This document shows, piece by piece, positions 1 through 14,100 of a stretch of DNA of 64,000 nucleotides. The DNA lies in the NCBI GenBank assembly GCA_005784505.1, contig VCAZ01000027.1, forward strand, positions 2,770,765 through 2,834,764. The letters run 5' to 3'. Within the stretch, counting starts at the first letter, position 1, and every line of letters begins with the position of its first letter. The DNA comes from Bagarius yarrelli. Its lineage: Eukaryota; Chordata; Actinopteri; Siluriformes; Sisoridae. The position numbers were made by a program, and so were the translations under genes. A model generated the notes under the pieces. It was not told the origin of the DNA, made no database searches, and saw only the letters and a list, made by a program, of their open reading frames with translations.

Positions 1-535
1 TCTGTCAGGAACAGTCCCACAAATCTCACTTATTTCTCACTTTAACCCAGCAATTGAACCTTTCTGTCAGGAACAGTCTCACAGAGCTCACCCGTTTCTC
101 AGTTTTACACAACAATTTAATCTTTGGTCAGAAACAGTCTCGCAAATCTCACTTATTTCTCAGTTTAACACAACAATTGAACCTTTCTGCCAGGAACAGT
201 CTCATAAAGCTCACTCATTTCTCACTTTAACACAACAATTGAAGCTTTTGGTCAGGAACAGTCTCACTGAGCTCATCCTTTTTTCTTTTTAACACAACAA
301 TTGAACCTTTCTGTCAGGAACAGTCTCACAAAGCTCACTCATTTCTCACTTTAACACAACAATTGAAGCTTTTGGTCAGGAACAGTCTCACTGAGCTCAT
401 CCATTTCTCATCTTACCCAACATTTGAACCCTTTGATCAGGAACAGTCTCAGAGAGGCTGCCCATTTCTCAGTTTTACCCAACAACTAAATTTTTCTGTC
501 AGAAATAGTCTCACAGAGCTCCTTCGTATCTAACT
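1..535. repeat. 62-bp minisatellite, about 9 units
   Basis: GTCAGGAACAGTCTCAC-type units begin near 4, 66, 127, 189, 251, 313, 375, 435 and 498, a period of 60-63 bp. Units alternate between an ACCTTTCTG and an AGCTTTTGG junction between 180 and 420, which makes a 124-bp higher-order repeat. The array continues off the left edge. Confidence 0.9.
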
Positions 536-1799
536 TTCCCCCTAGCAATCATGCTGCAATAATTATTTTCCCTCCTGTCATTTACACAGCAGTGAAATTG
601 CTGCTGCTATGTTTTAGTCCCATTTCTCTCATCATGTTATACCTGATGTCAAACGTTCAGATATTTCTGTTATCAAGACACCGGTTTGGCTAAGAGGCTG
701 CCTCTGATCAGCATCTTTATTTAAGTTCTGACAGGACTGGAAAAATGTGACAGCTTGAAAGCTTGCAAGTAGAAAAACATAAAAGTGGACACAAAAGACA
801 TAAGGCCTCACAGCTAAGAGCGCTTAACTCTGATATACACTGCAGTAATTATTTCTAATCATCACACATTCAACGTGCCGACTGACAGCTTTTATTAGGT
901 AGGCTTGAGGCTTTCAGATGCTGTAGCGCTGCATGTGGCTAATAGCTAGCTTAATTATTAGCAAACTCAAGTGGTTCTATGTGAGTAAATTAAGAAGGAG
1001 CTAAAATACACAGCTGCTAATGTTTTCACATTTGTATTACAATTCAGAATAGTTTTTTCCTAAAACAAGTCAGCTCTTTATACAGAGATAATAGCTCCTA
1101 ATGCATCTGACATAACAGAAAAACAGAATAACCTTGCTACCCTGAATTGTTCACAGACACAGACGGAGGAGCATTTTCTTTTGTATTCCACCCACAGCGG
1201 TGAGCACAGAGCAGTGAAATCAAACGTACAAACAACTTTTTAACTTTACATAAACTCACACTCAAGGTGAGTGCATAAAAATGGCACGTGTCCTGCTGTC
1301 TGGATTTGTGTTTTAATCCTATGAGGAGCGTCAGCGGTTTTACTGAATGCTGGAAAATGCTCCAGCATCCACATAGTGTGCGTGTGTGTGTGTGTGTGGA
1401 CTCTGGTGACAACAGCAAGAACAGAGGCGAGTAAACTGGAGCAGAACCACCGGGGTAAGGATCAGTATGGGGCCATGCACAGTTTGACAGGTGGTGTTAC
1501 CGAGCTTTTAGCGTGACTTGAACCAAGGTCACAAATCCTGTGACAAAAAAGTCTAGTCTAGTTCCGTTTAATATGATGGACAAGATGGATGATACTTATA
1601 TTTTTGGATTATGGTGGTCAATAATACATGTGAGTTTTCCCTTTTTTCTTTCTTTTTATGCTTGCTCATAATAATGAGTAAATCCACAAGCATTAATCCC
1701 ACAATGAAGGGAAAGTTTTAAAACAACCATAGTTGGGCAAAGTGCTGTACATAAGAAAACATAAAATGAACCACAATGATACAATCTAACCCACAGCTC
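536..1799. other. Intron 8 of slc49a4, no gene seen
   Basis: This is non-coding AT-rich sequence. It holds a short (GT)n run at 1379-1398 and nothing recognisable as an exon. I looked here for the terminal slc49a4 exon (conserved WFNW...FRESYD block) on the minus strand and did not find it. Confidence 0.5.
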
Positions 1800-2180
1800 T
1801 TAAATGTAGTTAAATGCCAAAGAATAAAAATGTGTTTTAAGGCTAGTTTTAAAAGCAGACAAAGTTGGATCAATTCTTACAGAAAATATTAATGAATTCC
1901 AGAGTTTAAGGGCAGCTACTGCAAAGGCACTTTCTCTCCTATGCTTCAGTCTTACTCTAGGAACAGCCAGCAGCATAAGGTCAGCAGACCTCAGAGACCT
2001 GGAAGAGACGTGTATGTGTATACGGTTGGAGAGGTAGACTGGTGGTAGTTTATTAAAGGCTTTATAAGTGAGCATAAAATCTTGCCAGGATAGAAAAAAA
2101 TATGTTCCTGTTAAAGTGGCCGAGTTAAAAGATGAGCTGCTGCATTTGGTACCAACTGCAATCGTGAGAGAGGGAGGCCT
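1800..2180 (-). mobile_element. LINE (L2/CR1-like) reverse transcriptase C-terminal fragment
   Basis: The minus strand 2075-1800 reads LTYKAFNKLPPVYLS, then RSLRSADLMLLAVPRVRLK, AFAVAALKLWNSL and LSAFKTSLKTHFYSLAF. This is the stereotyped C-terminal tail of fish L2/CR1-type non-LTR retrotransposons. The frame is open for 91 codons but lacks the RT core, so it is a 5'-truncated copy within slc49a4 intron 8. Sequence to about 2180 looks like the more degenerate upstream part. Confidence 0.6.
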
Positions 2181-2382
2181 GGTTTAGACCAAAGTGTATA
2201 CAGTATACAGTGTATATAGAAATATATAAACATCAAAATAATTTCTGTTAACGTGCTGTCTAACAATACTTAAAAGAGGAATTTAGTCACATTCTGTATT
2301 TTAGATGTGATCTAACCAAAATGTAAAATTACAGACTGCACTTTCTCAAAAGAAAAAAAAAAGAAGCTTATGTTGAAAACAA

Positions 2383-2509
2383 CCTGCGTAAGGCTGCAAT
2401 TATAAAACAAGAAGTAATCGATGAAATCGTTCGGTTTTATAAACCAGGGACAAAACTAGCCAAGTCGTTAACCTTGACTTCCTCAACTATAAAAATAAAA
2501 AAAAGGTAC
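2383..2509 (+). mobile_element. Possible degenerate Tigger/CENP-B-like helix-turn-helix fragment
   Basis: The plus frame from about 2383 reads LRKAAIIKQEVIDEIVRFY, then KPGTKLAKSLTLTSSTIK. This resembles the N-terminal DNA-binding helix-turn-helix of Tigger/pogo transposases (E-K-x-x-I-I-x-x-y-x-x-G, then A-x-x-L-x-x-S-x-S-T-I). It is short and has no visible catalytic domain, so it is tentative. Confidence 0.3.
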
Positions 2510-2520
2510 GCTTTAAAATC

Positions 2521-4079
2521 TGGACTTAATTAGGCCCACAGGTACAGACATTGACCCAATTTAGTTTGGGATTAAAAACAAAATCAGATTTAAAAATCCG
2601 CTAATAGCGCTGCTCATGCTGTAATCTTCTCTGGAGGATCAACAGGAAGGCAAAAGCTGCATGAGGAAATCCATCACCTGGCTTCCTCAAGCTAATCCAA
2701 CAGACTCTTAGACACAAATACACACAGTCTAGCCAAGGGATCTCATAGCTGACAGGACTAACAGCACTTTGCTGCTTGAATCATGCTGTTTCTTGAACAT
2801 TGTAATTTTCTTCAACCTCAACGGGTGTCAGTAAAAATTAGAAATAGGCCCAAACACGGAGTATTTCCATCCGTAATGTATATTCATGAGCATCTGCTAT
2901 CTGACAAAAGCCTCCAGGAAGTTGTAGTACTGGCCACAAGGATTTCATGCCACATAGCTTGTTATTAAGCAAGGTATCTGTGTCTAACTCATGTGAGCAG
3001 CCAATTCCAGCAGGAAGGCAAGATGAAACGGAGCTTAGATATATGGCTATCACAGAGCTCTTACTTACCCATCTGCCCACCATGAGGAATATATCACAGA
3101 GTGTTTCATCAATATTCAACAGGTAGATTCTTTTTACGCATGAGAATCCCTGTCAATCCCTCGGCCCATTTTTCATCACCCTACCTGATTGACTCACCCA
3201 TGCGCATACCTTCATGCTGTAGGATAATCATCATGCAGGAAACTGACAGAGGCCCTATGGGAACCAAGCTAATGTGTTTTTCCCCTTTTTTAAAATTGAA
3301 TACCAATACAAGGGATCTGAGTATTGAGCAGTTTTTGGATACTGATCCAGCACCCAAAACATTTTAGTAGCAGACTGTTGTTAGCAAATATGTGTCATTT
3401 TTTAGGACAATGTACTTCCTGCGTTTTTATCCACACATTTTATCAACACGAAATTGGACAGTGAATATGGTAGTATTGATCAGCAGTAGTGGATCAGTAC
3501 TCAACAAAACATAGCATAGGCCTGATTTCAATTAACCGACAGACTGCAGATCTTACGCAGCCCCGGTAAAATGTTAAAGCTCAAATCGAACATTTAACAT
3601 ATAAATTACTATGTCAGAATCAAATAATGTATGCAGAAAAATCACCTAAGGCAAAACTATTTTAGTTTTCCAACATAAACCCAGTTTGGTTTCTGTAGCA
3701 AATTGTCCGGTTTATCTTATCCAATCCCAAGCTTTATAAGAAGGAAAAGCATCTTCAATGACTTTTATAGATATTTTATTTTTCTTGAACCTATTTCCTC
3801 CTTTACTTTAAGATTAAGACAGATCGAAACACAAAACATAACCACTTATATTACAATCACTTATTTATAGGCACTATTTGCTACTGGATGAATTATAACT
3901 GTTATAAATATGTCATGTTTGTTTTAAATATAGCAACAATATAAAATATAAGGAGTCACTCCTTGGGCTAAGCTTTTAACACAGAGGTCTAGAGTAATAA
4001 TATTCATGATTTAATTTTTAAACGTTCTTGCATGTTTTATGTTCATTAGAGTAAACTCTATTTTGGAAGTATAGTTTAC
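2521..4079. other. Intron 8 of slc49a4, nothing recognised
   Basis: AT-rich non-coding sequence with short open frames on both strands that have no family resemblance. The donor of slc49a4 exon 8 (GTAAAC on minus) is at 4079-4074. Confidence 0.5.
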
Positions 4080-7000
4080 CTGTAAAGTAGAAGGTGAGAC
4101 AGAAAAGAAGCAGGCCAGTGAAGAGATTGCTGAGAAAGGTGACCACACCGCAGGTGATGCCCTCAGGCACAGGATACACGGTCTCAATGAAAAGCTCGAA
4201 AAAGATGGGAATGCTGCTGTTGATGAAGATTCCCACCAGGATGCAGGAGGCATAAAGTGTAGCTAAGGAAAAAAGTAGTTGATTATTTTTTGTGTGAGAT
4301 CAGCATTAGGCCTATGATGATAATGCCTAGTCCCAGGACGAACCATAAAAAACTGCTTTTGAAGAAAACATGCACAAAATATACTAATATTCATTACTGC
4401 TTATACATAGACTTACAAACTATTTAGTAACAGCTGTAGGTTCATGCAAATAGCTGGTGTTGGCATAAAATAATGCAGATACGGAAAGCTGATTTTCATT
4501 TTTAACACCAAAATGCTGGAAAAAAGGTGATTTTAGTGACTTTAATCATGGTGTGATTGATGGTACCAGATGGAAAGTATAAGTATTTCATAAACTGCTG
4601 ATCTCCTGGGACTTTTATGCATAACTGTCCCTACACAGCTTAGTGCCACAAACCACAAAAAAATTCAATATTTTTTGATTGTTCCCGTATGGTGGTTGGG
4701 CTTCTCAGTAAAAATCAAACAAAGAAAATATTTTATGATAATTGAAATGTCATGAAATGATAATTAAAATTAAAAATTGCAGCTTGAATCCATGTTCACC
4801 GAGTGGTTTGTTGTTTTAGTTTGGCGAGTCTTTTTTTTTTTTTTGGTGCCACTTTTAGAAATGACGGTGCTTAGTGTCGCCAGCACATCCTAATTGTTAG
4901 ACTGACTATTAAGATAATCTAAAAAAAACTTTTATGTTTCAATGAGATGGTTGGGTTTGGATAGAGGATATGAGGTGGTCCATTGTTGTTTTTTCTTAAT
5001 ATAAAATTGCTCCAGATCTAATCAGCAGTCTAGCTGTGATGACTAACAGAAAACACAAATTGCCTTTGTGATTATTTTCAATTAGCAGTTAGTGGTAGTT
5101 ATATGATGCAACAGACAACGTTATTATGTTATACATTTGTTCAAAATAAAAATTATCCTGTGACCCCCTGCTCACCCACACATTTACCCTAAGTTAAAAA
5201 CTACTGCTTAGTATTATGCCTCTCAGAGTTCATATTTGGCTTATTTGCATGTTTACCAGATGGAGAAAAACCAAATAAGCCCAGCCTGGTGTGACAATAT
5301 CACATAAAGATTGCTGGTTATGAAAAAGTGGGCAACAAACAGGAAATGATTATAGATGTCTATGTTTGAGCTGGATGATCTGTGGGGCATATGTCCATAT
5401 GAGGTCTGCTTGCAGCAGCAGTCCTTGCTGTCCTTCACTGAGCTGGATCTAATGAGCTCCCCTGGCTCAGCTCTTTCAGTTTGCATTTACTGCTGTTTGC
5501 CACTTTCATGTTCCCCACACAACACTACAAGAGGTTCCCATTTGTTCCAGACTACCTTTAGTGGAGGGCAGGTGAGTGAGTCTGGTCAGGCAAGTGAGTG
5601 TAAACCACGTGGCTGCCAAAGATGCTCCAGCCAGCATCAGAACAGCAATCAGCTTCAGCATCCCTCGGATCGAGTCAGCAAACCTGCGACAAAATCAAGA
5701 CATAAAATACAAACAACAACAGAGATGTTTAACCTCTGTTTGCTTTGAGCAAGTACAATACACCTGGGTGATGTTATACGTGTAAGCATTGCCAGAGGAG
5801 CCCTAGTTAAACTGACTCACAACTTTAAACACACATAAAAGCATCCAGGTTAAATTGAGTCAGCATAAACAACACTCTCCCTCCAATGCACCTAATCACA
5901 TATTTTAATTAGCACCCCTTATCGTGATAAGATACGGGCATCTCCAGGACAATTTTCTAGAAGGAAAAAAAATCTGCTGAGAAAAAAAACCTAAAGTCAA
6001 ATTAGCTATTATACACTGATAGACAAATCTATCCTGTATGACTATAACAGCTCACATTGTACAAATAAGAGACATAAAAAAGAAACTATAAAAACTAATT
6101 TAATTAGAGACAGAACATAGGCTTTGGAAACTTATTGCAAAATGCATGATGATTGTAATAAACAATGTGTGTGCTAAATATGCGGGCTCATTGTCTAGGA
6201 TTACTACAAGATGTAATACTCTGCATGATGCAAAAGCTGCTACCTTTTCACCTCAACTTGGATTTTGCTCACATCTTAATTTTAGAATTCCCATAAACAT
6301 TTAATTTGTGCTTTAATGGCTACAAATGGCACAGCAGTTTACTTTATAATAAGAGCATTTGTGCAAAGCTTTGTCTGAATAATAAAACAGCTTAAGGAAT
6401 ATGGGGGGCAGTTGCTAAGGAAACAGTGTCTTGATAAATTATGTCGCATAATTTATCAAGAAATATCAAGCTCATTTACTAGGAAAAACCAAAACATTTA
6501 AGCAACGGACCGTATATTTACTTCAGACGTGGTAATTTCTCCTTCTCCTGGTTAATAGAAACAGAAGTTTTAAGTTCAGCTTACCAGTGATTAAACACAC
6601 TTCAGGTTGGTAATGGGCCACTGCTTGATAGATGGCATTGAGTGTTTCCTTCCAATTACGGCAGCGTTTGTCCTTAAACAAGCAGTCTTAGGACAATTAA
6701 AAGTTTCAGGACGGTTCATCAAGAGTTTCAGCGTGCTCTGCGCTGCACTGCACTACCTGCTAATTGTTCATCTGTTCGGATGATTTCTGCCATGTCAAAA
6801 AACAAGGATTTTTTTCTTAAAAAAGAACAGAACCTATTAAAAAAAGCATCTTTGGAACCGACTCAATTAAAATGTCTGGTCATCACCCCTGGAGCTCGGA
6901 GTTAATGCAGCTATTTTTCTACAGCCAGAACATGGCCCACTGGGCTGAGTCTATGCAGCCAACTTAGAGTATCTAATAACCAACACTTATTCATGCATTT

Positions 7001-8067
7001 GCATTATAATGTATGGCAGAGAAAAAGCACTAAGGCCTTGTACTCTGTATCTTAAGGAGACCCATTAATGGCATGTAGCCCTGAAAACGTTTGGTTCAGA
7101 AGAGAAGGCTGCCAGGAGGAAGTACGATGGGCATCTGTTGCTTTTCTAAACCTCTCTCTCTCTGCATTCCCAACAGAGCCTTAATTTAGTCCTCACAGAC
7201 ACACATTTTCACACACAAGCGTACACACAACAGAGGCAAGCCAATCAGCAGGGGGTCTGACTTCTTTAATCAGTCACTGACTCGCTGCCCAAGCTGCTGC
7301 CCACTGTTTATTTGAATAACAAGCTGATCAAGAGCATTCCAGAGGGGTTGTATTTTGCTCTTTGGTCATTAAATGATGTTTGCACTAGATCATCATTTTC
7401 TACTAATTGCACTGCTGCCCCGATGCTAACCCCTTGACCAAAGAGTTGCCAACTGACTGACAGAAAGAGTTATGCATTAATTTTCTTAATTACAACCATT
7501 TTTTGTTATTCTGCCATTCCCTAGAACTGCTGACTAAACCCAGAAACAAAAAGCGTTTATTCATTAGAGCCCATCTTTTCATTGTGCAGACAAAGTTCAG
7601 TTTAACTGCACTAGTGCCTATCCATCAGCATGCAGCAAGGCGATTTCATTAACATTTTCAGCTGCCGTTCATCACAAACCTGATTTTAATAAATTACATG
7701 GGAGAGGATGAATTAGTTGCGGAGCCTGGGAGAATCCAAACGGCCAGGAGAAAAAAACAAAAAACATCTGCGCTTTTCAAAATGGTGACATTGACAAAAC
7801 AACACCTTTCAAAGGTTGGTGAATATACAGCCAGGAGAGTCATTTATCTCTATCCAGCACTGACACAGGAGATTCAAAAGCAATGCTATATGATGTACAG
7901 AGCTGTTTTATATAAGACCACAATTAATCCACCTCTGCTTAATGTGAGGGGTCAGTTTTTTACCTTGCCATGGCTACTCCAAACACACAGCCTCCAACAA
8001 TAGACCAAAAGCCTATCCATCCAGCATCCACCTGTCAAAAAGAAAAACAGATTGAAGGAAGTAGAGA

Positions 8068-8144
<77 letters not shown>

Positions 8145-11100
8145 TATAAAAAAGACAACATGAAATGTTTCTTTTATATATAAAGGACATACTGATTGAA
8201 AAATTGTTTGCCGTGTGAAACAGGGTGCCTTTTTTTGTGAGAGAACATGTCAGTCAGGTGGACAGCAAATTGATTGACAGCATTCCATACAGCATGCAAG
8301 ACTAGAGGGCGAGCCATAAGCAAAACACCTTTTTTTCTCTGTCATTAACTTCAACAGATGTTATAAATCAGTCAAAGCAATGATGGGCAAAGGTCAAAGA
8401 TTTGTATAGTGATGTGGTATAATGGGCTTTTATTATAACCACAGAGATGCTCCAATACCAAAGGCTCAATATCATGTCTGTCAAATTGCCCCAAGGAGCG
8501 TAGTCGAAGACACTAACAGCTCTGTAACTAAGAAACACAGCGTACAGCCAATCAATTTAAAATTAAAAAACAGTTCTCATCTAATTCTCTCAACAGACAG
8601 GTTATAAGCTGCTTTTGTACAGTTGGGTTTTCTTACAACCGCAAAACGGTACTTCATTGCAAGTTTAGCTTTTATACAAATTAGTAGGGCCGGCAAAAAA
8701 CATCTTCAACTCTTTCAGCTGACAGAAAGCAATTAACACTTAATCTAGAGCACAGGAAGGAAATGAGTAATTTATGCTAAGTGGAATGAGTAAAGATGAG
8801 ATTTGTGGTGTGTTAAATGTAACTATGCATTTTTAAACGTGGTCAATAATGTGTCTAAGAGGCATTGTTTAGAGTCGATGGTTCAAGCAGCTTTTAGTAC
8901 ATGTGTGTGTTTAAAGCACTTTAAACATAAATAATAGTTCACTATTCGCTAATTCTCTAGTTGGACAAACATTAAAATACGTTTGTTCTCTCAAACCATT
9001 AAAAGCAATGACTTTTAAATATTCAGCTATGGGGGTATTTTTGTACAGTTTTGAACTAATTGGCTTAGGCTTGGCAAAGCAACTGAGTTCCCAACACTAT
9101 AAGTTGTATGGCTTGAGTCAAAATGATGACTTGCTCGGTGTAAAGCAGTAAACAGGTGGAAATAGCTTAATAGCATCTGGTACTGATTTTTCTGGGCATT
9201 CATTGGCTAGGCTTGAAATAGAAAGACATCCTTTTTAGCACTCCCATCTTACCGTGTATGTCAAAAAAACTGACACTTATACGCAAGACCTACATGGATA
9301 TAAAAAGAGTCTATATTTACTTAACGAAATACAAAAATGGAATTTGGATGATGTATGATTGAATTTGTTCATGCATAAGCAAAGTGAAATATAGTCTACA
9401 GAAGCACACATAGGATTAAATCAAAGACACACTCCATGCACAGCCTGCATGAATTGTCAGTTTATTGGAGATTATTTCTTTTAAAAGAACTTTAAATGAT
9501 CCTTTTAGTACAAGTGGCTATAAGAGCCAAGAATGCTTCAGGTGGCTGCATCCCGAATGACAATCATAACAGGAAATGAAGCTTAAAAGCAAGAAGCATC
9601 TCTCTAACAGCTTTGTGACACAAAAAGAGAACAATGTGCTTCTTTCTTGGTTGATTTTTAGAGAAGTAACACCTGTCTCATATTAAATGTTAACAGGTCA
9701 CTGTCACACACAGGATAGGATAGCGAGAAAAGTCTCTGTCATACTGCGACAGAAAGGTTTAATCCTTCAGTCTGCAGGGTCAGATGCAAATCTGAAGAGT
9801 TTGGAAAGAATCAGAGACGCTGTGTTGGAGGACTCCTCATTAATCTAAAAAGCTGTTCAATTTGTCATTTTTCCACAAACATGCAAAAAGAAGAGACTTT
9901 GGTGTGATTAGACACTGAAGTAAATGGCTTTTGAGAATTAGTATTTTTCCAAGGCTATCATTAGACTGTTACAAGATCCAATTTTAAAGTGAAATGCCGA
10001 TTCGCACAGATCTGCTGGTTTTTAATGAGGCGGTTCAGGGGAGAAACAGTTTTTTCCATGGGCACCTAGTCACTAATGGTACATGTACACTCTGGGCGTT
10101 GATTATGAGTCAAACAATACTCATGAAATAAAAAAGCCTGAGCACTGCTAGATTCTCTTTAGTTTCAGTAAATCTGGTATGCTATTATGATGCTTTAACA
10201 AATATTCCAATCTCCTAACTTAAGATCAGTTGTAATCAATATTTCCTTTTGATATCTGGTGGTATCATGCTTTAAAAAAAAACATTGCTTCAATAAGTGT
10301 TGTTTATTAAAAAGTAGTACTTATTAGTCAATTGATCATTTTTACCTGGCTAACTCTGACAGGAGTCAGAATCATGTCCAGTACACCAGACCATCCAGCT
10401 AAAACACCTGTAGGCATGGAATAGGCAAGCGCGATCATCAGGAACCTCATGTTACTATAACAAAAAAAAACAACAACAAAAAAAACAGATTCTGCTTATT
10501 TAAGAGATGATCTCAAATATTCATTATAATTAAAATACAAAAATATCTGTCATATCTTTAATCAGATAATGTATCTAAATTATAGACACTTGAAGTTGAA
10601 GTTGTCATCTGTACAGATTTATACATTTCCTGTGGTTTTTTCGGGTTCAGTATACTATAATATATATTGATACTAAATATTGCCTGGCAATCGATTAAAA
10701 AGGAATATTATACCTTATTACAAACCAACATATCTGATTACACAGCTATTTATTTTTCAGGCCACTGCTCATAACATGCCAGATCTGACTGATTCCTGAG
10801 AAATCTAATTTACAGTATCCGCTGTTTTTAAACCGTCTCTACAACTCAAATTGAAACGTTAAAAGTGAATTTCTTTAATTTCTAAAAAAAAATTGGTACA
10901 GTGGTGGTCTGCAAGGAGATTTTACACAGTAGTTGAGCTCAACAGCAATTTTACTTGTAGTAACTGATTTAGTAGTAGTATTAAGTGTTGTGCTTATGTT
11001 GGGCTTTATGTCAAAGTACTACAGATAAGCCTAAAAGTACAACTAAATCAATGCAAAATTAAAAATAATTTGTGCATTTTTCATAGAAAGAAAATGCACA

Positions 11101-14100
11101 ACAGAAAAGTTGTACTTCTTGCAGTGAGCTACTTTAGATGTATTTTTGATGGTATACAAGGCTAAACATTGAGTTAAACGAATATAATGACAAACTAAAT
11201 TTTTTATTGTGTAATAAAAGATTACAGTTATTATGAGAAAATAAAATCCAAACAAAATGTGAAAACGGGCTTGAGGCTTTTTCTTCAGTGCAGAAAGACT
11301 TCGATTGAATGGTCCCGGAACCAATGGATTTAATGGACAAAATTCGCAAAGGGTTGGTGTCCGAATGCAATAACAATAGGTCCACACGTAGCAAACAAAG
11401 TCTGTTAGTTCTAGAATTGACTGATGTTGTACCAATGTTGCTTACTCATGCTTGTAGCAGACAAAGTAAATTGCACATATATGTATGCAGATAGTGTGTA
11501 TGGTATATACTGTACTGTACTGTATGTACTGTGTGTTTTTAGGCCCATAAAAAAAAACAATGAATTAAATTAATGACAATCAGATTTAACAGAGAAACCC
11601 CCCCCCCCTAATAACCAAAATTGTTCTGCATAATGGTCTGACCAAGTTACTGTGTCAGTGAAACACTGAATATGAATATGAGTTATTTACACATAAGGGC
11701 AGCGACCATGATTACTTTACAGAGGTTTTTGGGAGAGAAAGCACATCATGTGAGAACCATTTTTTGTCGTCCATGTGTACATAATCTTACGTAGCATAGA
11801 TTTCAGTTTGTGGTTATCAGAAACATAAAGCACCTCCTTGCGTCTAAAAAGGTCTGTGCTCAATGAACAACAAAGCATTTTTATCTGATGTCGATTTGCT
11901 ATTGGGAATGTAATTGAAATGACTGGGAGGATCTGGTAGTCTAGAAGAATTCATTGGCAGCTGTACGGCAACTATTGGAAATGAGAGAAAACTTGCAAAT
12001 GAAAACTAACGTGCTATTGTTAAATGAAATTAGTCTTTGCGGCAAAGGATTGGGTGCAAGACAATGAGCCCTGATTTCAGACACCTTCTTTTTAAGGTGT
12101 CATTGTTCAAGGGTCAGTCGCAGTGACACTAAGATGCCAGTGTCCATGATTCACTGGACTGATATCACATTGATGAACAGCAAAAGATATTTCACAGTCT
12201 ATGGATGCAAAGTAGCCAGGATTTATCAGTTTAGAATTTAAGCAGAAGTGCTGTATGCTCAAAAATATTGGTTCCTTATCTACACCTTATTCTGAATGCA
12301 TAGAGAATGACTCTGAGGTGTAGGTCCAGTGTTTGCTTATCTTACAGCCTTTATTTTCTTTTGTTCTGCCTTATCCACAATGTCAGCCCCTTAGAAGTTT
12401 GAATGCTTTGCTTGGCCTCAAAAGTTATCACTTCTTTGCAATACTAAACACAATCACGTTTAGTTTTTCTAACGCAGTCTAATTGAAAGCCATGATAACA
12501 GCTGACGTTAGACAGATGTAGATGCATTACTCTTTACTTTAACTAAGTGTTCAATGCGCTTCAAAGTGTTTATTTCGTTACCGACTCTTCAGCTTTCCTG
12601 TCACGCAAAATCCATGCAGCCTTTCAGCCAAGTGACAGAGAGATGAATGTGTGCAGGACAGCGCCTATATGCTGAGGTGACAGCAGCGCTAGCTCTTGGC
12701 CAAGTGTAATTATAGAAGGGAGCAAGTGCTTAGCAACAAAGCTTTGTTTTCTGTGGCTTCATTTCTCCATGACATACGCTTATCTTTATAATGTGTCTCA
12801 AGTCGTATTAGTAAAATTATTATTGCTAAGATATCATTTAGTTGTTATGCATTCGGTAGGTTTTTAGTGCTTAGGTCTACTAATCACGGAAATACTCACT
12901 TAAATTTTACTGATTTACATCATTTAGCTTATTTTTTATATCAGTTTTAAGTCATAAAATTCAACTCAAACAAATAATTATTCTGTTTTTACAGTAAAAC
13001 TAAAAAAATAGTCCAGATGAATCCAGATGTGGACACCAGAAGATTTCACATATACATTTTTCTCTGTTGTTTTAGACTGTACAGCCTATGTGGTATGACA
13101 TTAAAACAAATATACCTTACTTAGCTCACAGTGTTGATGTAGATGAACAGAACACAACACAACTCTGAGATTTAGATTTAAGTTATATCTGTCTGTAATC
13201 ACCACCTGGTTCTAACATTTTTAACTATATCATTATGTCATCTATTAGCATTTCCAAGAGAATCTCCAATCACTGCATTAGAGCACCAAAGCAATAAGAG
13301 TCTCAAGGTCCCCATAGAAAATCAGCCCCTCTTACCTGGATTTCTGCCTGTGCTTCAATCACTCCTGTCCCAATTATAATCAACAGCCATGTTCACCCAC
13401 CTCCTTATGTTCCAAACGCAGCCTCCCTGATTTCCCTGAGTGGGTGAACACCAACAATACATCCTGCAGCTAGCTCACCACACACACACACACACACACA
13501 CACTTATTTCTTCCTTAATTGCTTTTCTTCTCATTTTGGCTTCTTCGTACCAAGTGCATCTGCAACACAAAATCTTTTCTGAAAAGTTGAAGCATTGCCG
13601 ACGCCAGACCAAGGGGCACACGGCCTTCAACGAAGGAGGAATAACTTGCGAAAACAAGGCATAAAAACAAACAATACAGTGCAAGAGCACACTCATACAA
13701 CTGTTACAAACTGTCAGCTCATTTCCTGTAAAGTGAGCAAGAAAAATCATAAACTCAATATCAATATTACCACAATCACAAAAACAAACCAGATCGACAG
13801 TAGTTGATAACGTTCTAAAAAAGAGTCACATTAAAGCTTACGAAAATTAAACGCATCACTTATACAAGCGTTGAAGGTTTAATTTGCTTTAGTTATTTCT
13901 GCTATATAGTAAATAAATTTAACTTTGTAGGGGGGCACAACAACCCCCCCGTTGATGCCGACCCTGCTTTAAGGTGTGTATTCATTTTACTTTCCCTGCC
14001 CACATGTTGACGGAAAAGAGCTGTTCGAGCGCTGCTGTGGACTCTATGGAAATACTGTGTTTTAATGGAACCCCTCTTCCTCCAGTAGAACCTTACAGTA

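Noticed and set aside
1..535. Regular 62-bp repeats that could suggest a CRISPR-like array
   Set aside because: There are no unique spacers between conserved repeats; the whole unit repeats and drifts. It is a minisatellite in a vertebrate genome.
7952..8161. Open frame of alternating Tyr-Ile (also at 44379-44567 and 53622-53893)
   Set aside because: These are translations of (TA)n microsatellites.
11043..11435. 130-codon open frame on the minus strand in slc49a4 intron 4
   Set aside because: No domain, no codon pattern, AT-rich; it is a chance frame in an intron.
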